A stretch of DNA of 64,000 nucleotides from CADCWN01 sp046328475 (GTDB lineage Bacteria > Chloroflexota > Chloroflexia > Thermomicrobiales > CADCWN01), in the NCBI GenBank assembly GCA_046328475.1, contig JAXLWN010000014.1, positions 1-64,000 of the forward strand, read 5' to 3'. The notes beneath the pieces were generated by a model. It was given only the letters and a program-made list of their open reading frames with translations, ran no database searches and was not told where the DNA came from. The position numbers and the translations under genes were made by a program. Below, piece after piece: positions 45,631 to 54,495 of the stretch (its first letter is position 1; each line of letters begins with the position of its first letter).

Positions 45631-45633
45631 TCG

Positions 45634-46392
45634 TCACACGCTCGGCTTCAACTGGCAGCCATCCACCGCGACATTCGCGCCGGTGACAAGGCTGGCGCGG
45701 TCGGAGGCGAGGAAGACGGTGACGTTGGCGATCTCCTCGGGGGTGCCGAAGCGCCCGAGCGGCATGTCGCGCGCGATGAAGTCGGCGATGGTGTCGGGGT
45801 CGCGCTCCTGCCGCCGCTCCCAGCCGCCGCCGGGGAACATGATCGAGCCCGGGGAGACCGCATTCGCGCGGATGCCGAACGGCCCCAACTCCTTCGCCAG
45901 CGAACGGGCGTACATGATCTCCGCCGCCTTCGCCGCGTTGTAGGCCGCCGAGCCGCCCACCTGCCAGCCCGACACCGACGAGATGATCAAGATGACGCCC
46001 TGGCGACGCTCCTTCATGCCGGGGATGACCGCGCGGGTGGCCCGCACCGCCACCCCCAGGTTCACGTCGAGCGTGAAATCCCACGCCTCGTCGGTATCCC
46101 CGCCGCGCCCGCCGCCCAGGTTGTTCACCAGGATATCAACCCGCCCGAAGTGCGCGATCGTCTCGCCCACCACGCGCTCGACCTCGCCCGCCGCCGTCAG
46201 ATCGGCGACGAGCGGCAGCACCTCGGCACCGCCCGCACCGAGCCGCGCCGCCGTCTCGCGCAGCACCTCCTCGCCCCGCGCGCAGATCGCCACCCGGCAG
46301 CCCTCCGCCGCCAGCCCCGCCGCAATCGACGCCCCGATCCCCCGGCTCCCGCCCGTCACCAGCGCCACGCGCCCGCCAAGCCCCAGGTCCAT
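45634..46392 (-). CDS. Short-chain dehydrogenase/reductase (SDR)
   Basis: The 252-residue product is a classical SDR: cofactor loop VTGGSRGIGASIAAGLA, NNLGGG, the catalytic Ser in LIISSVSGWQVGG and YNAAKAA for the Tyr-x3-Lys pair, with the PG motif VSPGSIMFPGGG. The IAICARG-type second strand (CRVAICARGEEVL) suggests NADP(H). Substrate unknown. AAGGAGG lies just before the ATG. It converges on the kelch gene. Confidence 0.92.
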   Translation of the reverse strand: MDLGLGGRVALVTGGSRGIGASIAAGLAAEGCRVAICARGEEVLRETAARLGAGGAEVLPLVADLTAAGEVERVVGETIAHFGRVDILVNNLGGGRGGDTDEAWDFTLDVNLGVAVRATRAVIPGMKERRQGVILIISSVSGWQVGGSAAYNAAKAAEIMYARSLAKELGPFGIRANAVSPGSIMFPGGGWERRQERDPDTIADFIARDMPLGRFGTPEEIANVTVFLASDRASLVTGANVAVDGCQLKPSV

Positions 46393-46406
46393 GCGTCCTC
46401 CTTACG

Positions 46407-46556
46407 AGTGCTGAGTGCTGAGTGCTGAGTGCTGAGTGCTGAGTTGGGACGAAGTAACGAGTAACGAGTAACGAGTAACGAGGGAGGGGTTTTCTGCCCG
46501 ACCGCCCGACTACCCAACTGCCCGACCCTACCCAGCACTCAGCACTCAGCACTCAC
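46407..46556. repeat. Nested GAGTGCT / GTAACGA / CCCGACC inverted repeat
   Basis: Five GAGTGCT units (46407-46443) are mirrored by CAGCACTCAGCACTC (46530-46556). Between them are four AGTAACG units and a CCCGACC-type array. The cluster provides the 3' end of the GNAT gene. Confidence 0.82.
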
Positions 46557-47033
46557 CAGTAGTTCCAACTCGATCTCATCCCGAAGTGGGATGCCGTGAT
46601 CGCCGATCAGCGGAATTTGCGGCTTCTGTCGCCGCGCCTCGGTCACGGCGTCGCGGTGGACGGCGACCAGCACGAAGCTCCGATGCTGGTAGAAACGCAG
46701 CGCGTCGAGATTGTCGTTGGTCGTGATTAGCCAGACGCGACGGCAGGTGGCTGCGGCTGCCGCGTCGCGCACCGCCGCGATCAGCGCCGTGCCGATTCCC
46801 TGCCCGCTGGTGATGCTATCGAGCGAGACCAGCTCGCAGTCGTCGCCCGCGACGTGATAGGTCGCCAGGCCAACCGGCGCGTCCCCCCGCAGCGCGACGA
46901 AGCCGGGCAACTGGGCTGCATCGTGCTGCTGCCCGCGCGACACGACAACTGTTGCCCCCCAACTCTCCGTGAGGAGCGCCGTCGCCCACGCGCGGTGGGC
47001 ATCTCCGAACGGCACAATCGCGATGTCGCCCAT
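46539..47033 (-). CDS. GNAT family N-acetyltransferase
   Basis: The 164-residue product has the GNAT fold: FVALRGDAPVGLATYHV for strands 2-4, the acetyl-CoA loop LDSITSGQGIGTALIAAV (Q/R-x-x-G-x-G/A) and WLITTNDNLDALRFYQHRSF in the C-terminal half. The substrate is unknown. I start at the ATG at 47033, which has GGAG 8 nt upstream, not at the frame's first codon at 47057. The final residues LVSAEC and the TGA are read from the GAGTGCT repeat, so the natural C-terminus may have been replaced. It lies 40 nt after the PHP gene and is probably cotranscribed with it. Confidence 0.85.
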   Translation of the reverse strand: MGDIAIVPFGDAHRAWATALLTESWGATVVVSRGQQHDAAQLPGFVALRGDAPVGLATYHVAGDDCELVSLDSITSGQGIGTALIAAVRDAAAAATCRRVWLITTNDNLDALRFYQHRSFVLVAVHRDAVTEARRQKPQIPLIGDHGIPLRDEIELELLVSAEC

Positions 47034-47073
47034 CGGCGCTGCTCCCCCTGCCCGCAACCCTTTCGCCCGGCGA

Positions 47074-47919
47074 CTACTCCGCCAGCGTCAGCCCCAGGCG
47101 CGACAGCAGGTCGCGCGCCAGTTCGACTGGATAGGGGATCGGGTCGCGCGGTCGCCCTGGCCCGTGCGAATCGGAGCCGCAGGAGCGCAGCAAGCCGTGG
47201 CGGTCGGCCAGCGCCGCGTATTCGCGCACCTGCTCGGGCGTGTGGGTCGGGTAGTGGACCTCCAGGCCATCGAGCGGCGCATAGTCGAGCATCTGCGCCA
47301 ACCGCTCGGGGCTCAGGATGCCCGCGCCCTCGTCGCGGCCGGGGTGCGCCAGGATCGCCACCCCGCCCGCCGCGTGCGCCGCCGCGACCGCCTCCGCCAG
47401 CGGCACGTCGATGTAGAACGGCACCCCCAGCCGATGCTCCACGAACTGGTTCGCCTCCAGCATCGTGTTCGCCAGGTCGTCGCGGATCAGCGCATCCATC
47501 ACGTAGATCGGCAGCGGCGGGCGACCCGCCACGGCCACCTCCAGCGACGGCACCGCATAGCCACCCCGGTGCAATCGGTTGATCGCCTCGGTCGCGCGGT
47601 CGATGTGCTCCTGCCGCTGACGATCCACCAACTCGCGCAGCGGCCCGCGCGCGGCATCCGCGCCGTAGACGAGCAGGTGCCACTGGCGACCATCCCAGCG
47701 CGTCGTCACCTCCACGCCGCTGACCAGGGCGATCCCCCGCGCCGCCGCCAGCGCCGCCACCGGCGCGACCGAGTCAAGCGCGTCGTGATCGGCCACCGCC
47801 ATCGCCGCGATGCCGAGCGCGGCGATCCGCTCGACCAGCGTCTCCGGGGTCCAGCGCCCGTCGGAGGCGGTGGTGTGCATGTGCAGATCAATCGTCGCGT
47901 CGGCGCGCAGTGCAGGCAT
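47074..47919 (-). CDS. PHP-domain phosphoesterase
   Basis: The 281-residue product is a PHP-domain metalloesterase of the YciV/TrpH type: IDLHMHTTASDGRWTPE with the first metal histidines, AVADHDALDSV, SGVEVTT, ILAHPGRDEG and SDSHGPGRPRDP supply the remaining ligands. Relatives hydrolyse 3',5'-nucleoside bisphosphates (pAp) or act as RNA 5'-exonucleases. Length is normal. GGGGAG lies 5 nt before the ATG. Confidence 0.9.
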   Translation of the reverse strand: MPALRADATIDLHMHTTASDGRWTPETLVERIAALGIAAMAVADHDALDSVAPVAALAAARGIALVSGVEVTTRWDGRQWHLLVYGADAARGPLRELVDRQRQEHIDRATEAINRLHRGGYAVPSLEVAVAGRPPLPIYVMDALIRDDLANTMLEANQFVEHRLGVPFYIDVPLAEAVAAAHAAGGVAILAHPGRDEGAGILSPERLAQMLDYAPLDGLEVHYPTHTPEQVREYAALADRHGLLRSCGSDSHGPGRPRDPIPYPVELARDLLSRLGLTLAE

Positions 47920-47952
47920 CGCAACTCCCCGAATCGAATCCAGCCGCAGCCG

Positions 47953-47964
47953 TAGTGTACACTA
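47953..47964 (-). promoter_or_regulatory. Perfect 12-bp palindrome upstream of the PHP gene
   Basis: TAGTGTACACTA overlaps a possible -10 (TACACT on the minus strand) about 35 nt before the PHP start. It could be an operator; no regulator is adjacent. Confidence 0.35.
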
Positions 47965-47997
47965 GCCCCGGAACGGGCGCGGCCCGCATCCAACCCG

Positions 47998-48026
47998 AAA
48001 TCCCCCAGGAATGGGGGGCTTTGCGG
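47998..48026. repeat. GGCCCCCTA-type palindromic repeat, copy 3 (partial)
   Basis: AAATCCCCC and GGGGGGCTTTG flank AGGAAT, matching the core of the two copies in the valS leader. Confidence 0.6.
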
Positions 48027-48038
48027 CGGTGGCGAACC

Positions 48039-48082
48039 TGCCAACGGCCCACAGTCCACAGTCCACGGTCCACAGTCTACAG
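48039..48082. repeat. CCACAGT heptanucleotide array
   Basis: Four to five CCACAGT/CCACGGT units lie just upstream of the phosphohexomutase ribosome-binding site. Confidence 0.75.
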
Positions 48083-48097
48083 CGATAGGAGGTGGGG

Positions 48098-49438
48098 GTG
48101 AATCCGGGGATTTTTAAGGCATACGATGTGCGCGGCGTCTACCCGGGCGAGTTGAACGAGGAGATCGCCTACCAGATCGGCCGAGCGGCCGTCGCCTACC
48201 TCGGCGTCGAGCAGATCGCGGTCGGGCGCGACATGCGCATCTCCGGTCCCGAGGTCGCCGGGGGGCTGATGCGCGGCATGGCGCACCAGGGCGCGGATGT
48301 GATCAATCTGGGCCTGACCAGCACCGACGAACTCTATTTCGCGGTCGGCAAGTTCGGCTACCCCGCCGGTGTGATGGTCACGGCCTCGCACAACCCCGCC
48401 GAGTACAACGGGCTGAAGATGTGCCGCGCCGAGGCCTTCCCGATCAGCGACGAGACGGGCCTGCTCGACATGCGCGACATGATCCTCCAGGATCGCCTGC
48501 CCGAGCCGACGCGCACCGGCTCGATCACCGACCGCGACGTGCTCGCGGCCTACGTCGAGCACTGCCTCAGCTTCATCGACCGCGCGGCCCTCCGCCCGCT
48601 CAAGGTCGTCGCCGACGCCGGCAACGGCATGGCCGGGATGACGCTGCCGAGCGTCTTTGCCCAACTGCCCTGCGAACTGATCCCGCTCTACTTCGAACTG
48701 GATGGCTCCTTCCCGAACCACGAGGCGAACCCGATCGAGCCGGAGAACATCCGCGATTTGCAGAACAAGGTGCGCGAGACCGGCGCGGACCTCGGGGTCG
48801 CGTTCGACGGCGACGCCGACCGGATGTTCCTGGTGGACGAGCATGGCACCTTCGTCGGTGGCGACATGGTGACGGCGATGGTGGCGCAGCGGATGCTCGC
48901 GCGCTATCCTGGCGCGGCGATCGTCTACAACCTGATCTGCTCGCGCAGCGTGCCGCAGACGATCCAGGCGGCGGGCGGGCGGGCGATCCGCGAGCGGGTC
49001 GGCCACTCCTTCATCAAGGCGACGATGCGGACGGAGGACGCCGTCTTCGGCGGCGAGCACTCGGGCCACTTCTACTTCCGCGACAACTGGTACGCCGACT
49101 CCGGCCTGATCGCCTTCCTGACGACGCTGGAACTCCTCTCCGCCGCGAACCAGTCCCTCTCGGGCGTGCTTAAGCCGCTCGATCCGTTCGTCCGTTCCGG
49201 GGAGATCAACTCCGAGGTCGCCGACATCAAGGCGGTCCTGGCCCGCGTGGAGGAGACGCACCGCGCCGCCGGGGCGCAGATCGACAAGCTGGACGGCCTC
49301 ACCGTCGAATACCCCGACTGGTGGTTCAACCTCCGCGCCTCCAACACGCAACCCCTCCTGCGCCTCAACGTCGAAGCCTCCGACGACGCCCAACTGAAAG
49401 AAAAGACGGCTGAGGTGCTGCAACTCGTCCGGTCGTAA
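48098..49438 (+). CDS. Phosphomannomutase/phosphoglucomutase
   Basis: The 446-residue product is an alpha-D-phosphohexomutase: the phosphoserine loop VMVTASHNPAEYNGLK, the Mg-binding loop AFDGDADRMFLVDE, the sugar-binding loop FGGEHSGHFYFRD and the C-terminal phosphate loop LRASNTQPLLRLNVE. It interconverts mannose- or glucose-6-phosphate and the 1-phosphates, supplying nucleotide sugars for glycans and lipids. I use the GTG at 48098, which has GGAGG 5 nt upstream; the GTG at 48092 is too close to it. Confidence 0.93.
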   Translation: MNPGIFKAYDVRGVYPGELNEEIAYQIGRAAVAYLGVEQIAVGRDMRISGPEVAGGLMRGMAHQGADVINLGLTSTDELYFAVGKFGYPAGVMVTASHNPAEYNGLKMCRAEAFPISDETGLLDMRDMILQDRLPEPTRTGSITDRDVLAAYVEHCLSFIDRAALRPLKVVADAGNGMAGMTLPSVFAQLPCELIPLYFELDGSFPNHEANPIEPENIRDLQNKVRETGADLGVAFDGDADRMFLVDEHGTFVGGDMVTAMVAQRMLARYPGAAIVYNLICSRSVPQTIQAAGGRAIRERVGHSFIKATMRTEDAVFGGEHSGHFYFRDNWYADSGLIAFLTTLELLSAANQSLSGVLKPLDPFVRSGEINSEVADIKAVLARVEETHRAAGAQIDKLDGLTVEYPDWWFNLRASNTQPLLRLNVEASDDAQLKEKTAEVLQLVRS

Positions 49439-49447
49439 GGGACGACC

Positions 49448-49868
49448 GAACCGCCAAGACGCCAAGAACGCCAAGAGGGGGACGGATTTAACCGCAGAGG
49501 ACGCGGAGGACGCCGCGACGGGGGAGAGGAGAGTGAGGGAAACGGATGCTTCGCTGCGCTCAGCATGTCAGGGTAAGGCGCTGGCCTTGATTTGTCATCC
49601 TAGTATCCGTCCCCCTTCTCTCGTCTCCGTCTCCCTTCGTCTCCGCGTCCTCCGCGTCCTCTGCGGTTAAATCGTCTTTCGCCTCTGCGTCGTCCTCTGC
49701 GTCTCCGAGTCTCTGCGGTCTTCCGTCTCCCTTCTCCCCTCTCCCCTCTCCCCTCATCCCGTCGCCCCGCTTGCCCCACCCCACACAACGGCGTATACTA
49801 CCCTCCGGAGTGAACGTACACTTCAACCCTCGTCACTCGTCACTCATCACTCGTTACTCGTTACTCGT
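49448..49868. repeat. Repeat-only intergenic region with several heptanucleotide families
   Basis: CCAAGACG units (49448-49478), AGAGGACGCGG units (49490-49515) mirrored near 49650-49672, a TGCTGAGCGCAGCGAAGC-type element (minus strand, near 49547-49568), CTCCCCT units (49731-49758) and ACTCGTC/ACTCGTT units (49829-49868) fill almost the whole gap. No gene is supported here. Confidence 0.75.
49771..49799 (+). promoter_or_regulatory. Probable sigma-70 promoter of the uracil-DNA glycosylase gene
   Basis: TTGCCC and TATACT are separated by 17 nt, about 85 nt upstream of the start codon. Confidence 0.5.
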
Positions 49869-49882
49869 CAAAGGGGGCTGCC

Positions 49883-50521
49883 GTGTCAGCGAATCCTGCC
49901 CAGGTTGCGGGGGCCGATATCGCGCTCTTGCGCGAGTTGGTGAGCGCCTGCACCGCCTGCGAACTCCATCGCGGGACGAAGTGCGCCGTGCCCGGCGAGG
50001 GTCCGGTGCCCGCCGAGATGATGTTCATCGGCGAGGCACCCGGCTATCACGAGGACCAGCGCGGGCAGCCCTTCATCGGCGCGGCCGGACAGTTCCTGAA
50101 CGAGTTGCTGGCGAAGATCGACCTCGACCGCTCGCAGGTCTACATCACCAACGTGGTCAAGCACCGCCCCCCCGGCAATCGCGACCCGCTGCCGGACGAG
50201 ATCGCCGCCTGCCGCCCCTATCTCGACCGCCAGATCGCCCTCGTCAACCCCAAGATCATCATCACCCTCGGCCGCTTCTCGATGGCGCGCTGGTTCCCCG
50301 GCGGGCGCATCTCGCAGATTCACGGCCAGCCGAAGCTCGCCGACGGCCGGATCATCGTCCCGATGTTCCACCCGGCTGCCGCGCTCCACCAGGCCGCCCT
50401 GAAACCGGCCATCGAAGCCGACTTCCTCAAACTCCCCCGCATCCTCGCCGAAATGCGCCAGAAACTGGAGACCGAAGAAGCCGCCGCCCAGCCCAAGCTG
50501 TCGCAGTCGCGACTCTTCTGA
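49883..50521 (+). CDS. Uracil-DNA glycosylase, family 4 (Fe-S type)
   Basis: The 212-residue product removes uracil from DNA. It has the family-4 4Fe-4S cysteines CTACELHRGTKC and a later cysteine pair in ITNVVKHRPPGNRDPLPDE and AACRPYL, the active-site motif GEAPGYHEDQRGQPFIGAAG and the DNA-minor-groove motif FHPAAALHQ. Starts at a GTG with a GGGGG run upstream. Family 4 is common in thermophiles and in Chloroflexi. The TGA stop overlaps the first GAAGTAC unit of the next repeat. Confidence 0.95.
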   Translation: MSANPAQVAGADIALLRELVSACTACELHRGTKCAVPGEGPVPAEMMFIGEAPGYHEDQRGQPFIGAAGQFLNELLAKIDLDRSQVYITNVVKHRPPGNRDPLPDEIAACRPYLDRQIALVNPKIIITLGRFSMARWFPGGRISQIHGQPKLADGRIIVPMFHPAAALHQAALKPAIEADFLKLPRILAEMRQKLETEEAAAQPKLSQSRLF

Positions 50522-50611
50522 AGTACGAAGTACGAACGACGAAGTACGAAGTAGCGGGTGATTAGCACCACGTTACTTCGTACTTCGTACTTCTCACTTC
50601 GTACTTCGTTT
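50520..50611. repeat. GAAGTAC heptanucleotide inverted repeat
   Basis: GAAGTACGAAGTACGAACG on the left is mirrored by CTTCGTACTTCGTACTTC on the right. The same unit is reused at 57943-58039. Confidence 0.82.
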
Positions 50612-50700
50612 ATACTTTCCCGAAGGCATTGTGCAGCGCACGTCGCCAATGAGCCGGTCGCCACGCGGCAGATTCGGCGAGGGAAAGGACCGCCACCACC

Positions 50701-51753
50701 ATGGAACGAGTCGCCATCATCGGTCTCGGTCTGATCGGCACATCGATCGGCCTCGGCTTGCGCGAATGGAACGCGCGCGAGAAGAAGCGAGACAATCAAG
50801 ATCGCATTTACGTCGTCGGGTTCGACTCCGACCTCTCCCAGCAGTCGCTGGCGAAGAAGATGAAGGCGCTCGACGACACCGCCTGGGATATGCCCGCAGT
50901 CGTGCGCGATGCCGATGTCGTGATCGTGGCGACACCGGTCGGCGCGGTCCCCGACGTCTTCCGCACCATCGGCGATCACCTCAAGCACGGTTCGGTCGTC
51001 ACCGACGTCTGCTCGACCAAGGGCAACGTGATGGACTGGGCGCGCGAGCTGCTGCCGACGACGACCAGTTTCGTCGGGGGGCACCCGATGGCGGGCAAGA
51101 CGCAGAGCACCGAGGCCGCCGAGGCCACGCTGTTCAAGGGCGCAACCTGGTGCATCTGCCCGTCGGTGCGCGCCCCAGAAGCGGCGGTGCAGACGGTCAT
51201 CGGACTCGTCGCCGCGCTCGAAGCGGAATCGCAGTTTGTCGACCCCTACGAGCACGACGGCTTTGTCGGCGGCGTCAGCCACCTGCCCTTCATGCTCTCC
51301 AGCGTGCTGATGAACACCGTCAGCAGCGGGCCGGGCTGGCGCGACATGAAACTGTTGAGCGCCAGCGGCTTCCGCGATGTCTCGCGCCTCGCGGGCGGCA
51401 GCGTCGATATGCACCGCGACATCTGCCTCACCAACACCGACAGCATCGTGCGCTGGATCGACGAGTTCGCCGCGAACTTGCAGGAGATTCGCGGCGTGCT
51501 GGTCGGCCCCGAGGAAGCGCGCCCCGCCGCGCTCACCGAATTCTTCACGAAGGCGCGCGACGCCCGCGCCGACTGGGCCACCGCCGAGCGCGTCGTCGGC
51601 CAACTCGCCCAGGACACCGAGGGCGAACTGAGCCGCAACGCCATGGCCGGCCAGTTCAGCCAGATGCTCTTCGGCGGCCTCGCCCGCCGTCGCCGCCCCG
51701 ACGACCTCGTGAAGAAGGAAGAGAAGAAGCCCGAGCGCGCCGACCGACGATAG
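50701..51753 (+). CDS. tyrA: Prephenate dehydrogenase
   Basis: The 350-residue product oxidatively decarboxylates prephenate to 4-hydroxyphenylpyruvate with NAD(P) in tyrosine synthesis. It begins with the dinucleotide motif VAIIGLGLIGTSIGLGL and has DVVIVATPVGAVPDV, VTDVCSTKG, the substrate-binding FVGGHPMAGKT block and GGVSHLPFMLSSVLMN with the conserved His. No ACT domain is present; the C-terminal tail is charged. AAAGG lies upstream of the ATG, with a rather long spacer. A TATACT -10 overlaps the end of the upstream repeat. Confidence 0.92.
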   Translation: MERVAIIGLGLIGTSIGLGLREWNAREKKRDNQDRIYVVGFDSDLSQQSLAKKMKALDDTAWDMPAVVRDADVVIVATPVGAVPDVFRTIGDHLKHGSVVTDVCSTKGNVMDWARELLPTTTSFVGGHPMAGKTQSTEAAEATLFKGATWCICPSVRAPEAAVQTVIGLVAALEAESQFVDPYEHDGFVGGVSHLPFMLSSVLMNTVSSGPGWRDMKLLSASGFRDVSRLAGGSVDMHRDICLTNTDSIVRWIDEFAANLQEIRGVLVGPEEARPAALTEFFTKARDARADWATAERVVGQLAQDTEGELSRNAMAGQFSQMLFGGLARRRRPDDLVKKEEKKPERADRR

Positions 51754-51796
51754 ATCGTGGGGGCAGGGCGTGATAGCGTAACTTACTCGACTCTTA

Positions 51797-51843
51797 ACAC
51801 ACGAAGGGCGGTGGCGTTCAGAACGCCACCGCCCTTCGTGTGT
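51797..51843 (+). terminator. Strong bidirectional terminator-like hairpin after tyrA
   Basis: A perfect 23-bp stem (ACACACGAAGGGCGGTGGCG.. and complement) closes on the single base A at 51820. It separates tyrA from the convergent hypothetical gene. Confidence 0.75.
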
Positions 51844-51848
51844 CTTCG

Positions 51849-51930
51849 TCCTTGGCGTCCTCGGCGTCTTGGCGGTTCAACCGTCTCCTCGCTCCTTCAC
51901 GCCCTCACGCCCTCACGCCCTCACATCCCC
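51849..51930. repeat. GGCGTCCT and CACGCCCT repeat arrays
   Basis: TTGGCGTCCTCGGCGTCTTGG and three TCACGCCC units lie between the hairpin and the end of the minus-strand gene; the first is the complement of the CCAAGACG unit seen near 49460. Confidence 0.7.
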
Positions 51931-51935
51931 ACACG

Positions 51936-52487
51936 CTACGGCACCAACCGCCACTCGCTCGGCAGCTCGTAGCGGTAGAGGTGCCGCGTGGGACGCCCGG
52001 AGACGCGGATGCGGCCCCGGTCGCGGCGCAGCAGGCCACAGTAGGAGTTCTGCACCTGCACGATCCGCCGCGCGGGGAGGTTGTAGAGGATCAGCCCGCT
52101 GTGGACCGGCGCGAGGCTGGCGCGGCGGGTCACGTCGTCCACCACCCGAAAGGGCGGCAGATCGGCGGAGACACTGGTCGCCACCATGTCGTGGATCGTC
52201 TGATAATTGCCGGGTGCGTTGTGCTCATCGAACAGGGCCAAACCATCGATCAGCGTCTCGATCAGCTCGGGGTCGTATGGCTTGGCGACGGCGAGTAGAT
52301 CCTCCAGCGTCGGCGGGTTGCGGCTGCACGCGGCGGCAAAGATCTTGGCACCGTGGGCCGGGCTGACGAAGCTCACCGCGCCCGCCGGGTCGATCACCGT
52401 CAATCGAAAATTCGTCACGTCTCGCTCGATCCTCCGCCCGCCACGGGCACGCGTCACCTCGCCGCGTCGCATCGACGCGACTACCAT
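51936..52487 (-). CDS. Hypothetical protein
   Basis: This 183-residue protein is not recognised. It starts at the ATG at 52487 (GGGGTG upstream); another ATG is at 52472, and the frame is open to 52559. It contains FRLTVIDPAGAVSFVSPAHG, LEDLLAVAKPYDPELIETLI, LFDEHNAPGNYQTIHDMVAT and a basic C-terminus (NSYCGLLRRDRGRIRVSGRP). No membrane segment or signal is seen. It is divergent from the ThiF-family gene. Confidence 0.65.
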   Translation of the reverse strand: MVVASMRRGEVTRARGGRRIERDVTNFRLTVIDPAGAVSFVSPAHGAKIFAAACSRNPPTLEDLLAVAKPYDPELIETLIDGLALFDEHNAPGNYQTIHDMVATSVSADLPPFRVVDDVTRRASLAPVHSGLILYNLPARRIVQVQNSYCGLLRRDRGRIRVSGRPTRHLYRYELPSEWRLVP

Positions 52488-52639
52488 CGCGGACACCCCG
52501 GAAGTCCCCCGGCGACATTGCCCGATGCGGCAAGTGTACCAAACCACCCCCCGCCACATCCGAACGAGCGTGCGGCTGCGCCGTTCCCCGGCCTGCTATA
52601 CTTCGGGAAGTATCGTGCCTTCGTGGGAGTTTACCGCCG

Positions 52640-53682
52640 ATGACCGTCCCCGACCTGGGCCGCTACGCGCGGCAGATGATCTACCCGGCGATCGGCGAGA
52701 CCGGGCAGCGTGCCCTCGCCGAGGCTCGCGTCTTGCTGGTCGGCTGCGGCGCGCTCGGCACTCACCTGGCCGACCACTCGTGCGCGCGGGCGTCGGCCAC
52801 TTGCGGTTGGTGGACCGCGATTTTGTCGAGCTCCACAACCTCCAGCGTCAGGTTCTCTTCGACGAGGACGACCAGGCGCGCGGCGTGCCGAAGGCGATCG
52901 CCGCCGCCGAGAAGCTGCGCCGGATCAACTCCACCGTCACCATCGAGCCGATCGTGGACGACGCCAACGCCGGGAACATCGCCGCGCTAATCGATGGCGT
53001 CCACCTGATCCTCGATGGCACCGACAACTTCGAGACCCGCTACCTGCTCAACGACGCGGCGCTGCGCGCGGGGCTGCCGTGGGTCTATGGCGGCGTGCTG
53101 GCCTCCTACGGCATGACGATGACCATCCTGCCGGGAGAGACCGCCTGCCTGCGCTGCCTCTTCCCCGACCCGCCGCCGCCCGGCGGTGCCCCGACCTGCG
53201 AGACGGCGGGCGTGCTCGGCCCGGCGGTCGCCATGATCGCCGCGTTCCAGGCGAGCGAGGCGCTGAAGCTGCTCGTCGGGGCGCGCGACGTCGTCAACCG
53301 CGACCTGCTGGCGCTCGATGTCTGGCGGCTGACCGTCGATCGCCTCCCCGCCACGCGCCAGACCGACTGCCCGACCTGCGGCGACGGGGCGCGCAGCTAC
53401 CCCTTCCTCGATCACGCCGCGTCGAGCCGCACCGTCACCCTCTGCGGGCGCAACGCCGTGCAGGTCAACGTCAACCCCGCGCCGACCGTCACCCTCGCCG
53501 CACTCGCCGACCGCCTGCGCCCGATCGGCACGGTCAAGCACAATGCGCACCTGTTGCGCTTCCGCCCCACCGAGCACGACGCGCACGAACTGGTCATCTT
53601 CCCCAACGGCCGCGCCATCATCCACGGCACCGACGAGCCCGCCGTCGCCCGCTCGCTCTACGCGCGATATGTTGGAATGTAG
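52640..53682 (+). CDS. ThiF/MoeB/HesA-family adenylyltransferase, one-base frameshift
   Basis: The E1-like enzyme activates the C-terminus of a sulfur-carrier protein. The N-terminus GRYARQMIYPAIGETGQ and VLLVGCGALGTHLAD (ATP loop) are in one frame; from HLRLVDRDFVELHNLQRQ, with the conserved Asp/Arg, the second frame continues through LILDGTDNFETRYLLND, the zinc cysteines CLRCLFPD and CPTCGDG, and a C-terminal carrier-like tail (VQVNVNPAPTVTLAAL, ELVIFPNGRAIIHGTDE). One C lost near 52783 explains the shift. Restored length is 347 residues. The C-terminus has a ubiquitin-like/ThiS-like character, a possible fusion. Confidence 0.82.
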
Positions 53683-53780
53683 AATGGAGAATGGAGAATT
53701 GAGAAAGGGGTCGGTGGCAAGTAGAGCTTTGCGCTCACCACGGACCCTTTTCTCCATTCTCAATTCTCCATTCTTCATTC
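53681..53780. repeat. GGAGAAT heptanucleotide inverted repeat
   Basis: AGAATGGAGAATGGAGAATTG on the left is mirrored by CAATTCTCCATTCTTCATTC on the right. It begins at the ThiF-family stop codon. Confidence 0.82.
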
Positions 53781-53821
53781 CACCCCCGCATGGTACAATT
53801 CCTCTGCGGAGGATGGTTCAG

Positions 53822-54265
53822 ATGCCCGATGGGTCACAGAAATACGAGCGCGAGATCGCCGAAATCCTGGAGCGCATGGATCGCGAGGAGCCGCGTGCCG
53901 AGCGGACCAAGCGCCAGGCGAAGCAGGCGGTGGAGCAGCGCAAGCAGACAGTCCAGCGCAGTTTCAACGACCTGCGCGGCATCGGTCGCCAGGCCGGCCA
54001 GTATGGCGGCTGGGTCTGGATCGGCCTGACCATCGGCATGGGCGTCCTCGGCCTGCTGTTGAAGAGCGTCCTGCCGATCCTCGGCGTGATCTGCGCCGTG
54101 CTGATGGTCCTGCTCTTCCTCAGCCCCCTGATCATGCGCGTCAGCGCCCCCGCCGACACCGGGCCGAAATACTGGCGCGGCAACGTGGTCGAATTCCAGC
54201 CGCGCGGCGGCCTCAGTGCCAAACTGCGCCACTGGTGGTGGCGACTCCGCTCCGGCCGGCGGTAA
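53822..54265 (+). CDS. Two-TM membrane protein with an N-terminal coiled coil
   Basis: The 147-residue product has a charged helical N-terminus (ILERMDREEPRAERTKRQAK, QAVEQRKQTVQRSFNDLR), two membrane helices (WVWIGLTIGMGVLGLLLKSV and LGVICAVLMVLLFLSPLI) and a basic C-terminal tail (LSAKLRHWWWRLRSGRR). I recognise no family. GGAGG lies 9 nt before the ATG at 53822, and a TACAAT -10 is close upstream. Both ends are predicted cytoplasmic. Confidence 0.72.
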   Translation: MPDGSQKYEREIAEILERMDREEPRAERTKRQAKQAVEQRKQTVQRSFNDLRGIGRQAGQYGGWVWIGLTIGMGVLGLLLKSVLPILGVICAVLMVLLFLSPLIMRVSAPADTGPKYWRGNVVEFQPRGGLSAKLRHWWWRLRSGRR

Positions 54266-54269
54266 ACAA

Positions 54270-54495
54270 CCGGTTGAACCGCCAAGACGCCAAGAAGGTC
54301 GCCAAGAGCGCCAACAATGACTGAAAAGGCGGGGGCGAGGAAAAATCCTCGCCCCGCCCTGTTTTCAATCAAACGTCTCGGTGTCCTCTGTGTCCTCTGT
54401 GGTTCAATCCGTCTCTCTTCTCTCTTCTCTCCTCGTCTCTGCATCCGCCGCGCCCTCTGCGGTCAAAACGTTCTTTCTTGGCGGTTCAAAACGTC
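54270..54495. repeat. CCAAGACG inverted repeat enclosing a hairpin
   Basis: TTGAACCGCCAAGACGCCAAG (54273-54293) is mirrored by CTTGGCGGTTCAA (54476-54489). Between them lies the terminator hairpin and CTGTGTCCTCTGTGG-type units. Confidence 0.75.
54324..54365. terminator. Bidirectional intrinsic terminator
   Basis: GGCGGGGGCGAGGA and TCCTCGCCCCGCC form a 13-bp stem with AAAA outside the left arm and TGTTTT outside the right arm, so it can stop transcripts on both strands. Confidence 0.8.

Noticed and set aside
46539..46556. Direct reading of LVSAEC as a conserved GNAT C-terminus
   Set aside because: These residues are simply the translation of the GAGTGCT repeat, so they are no evidence for a family.
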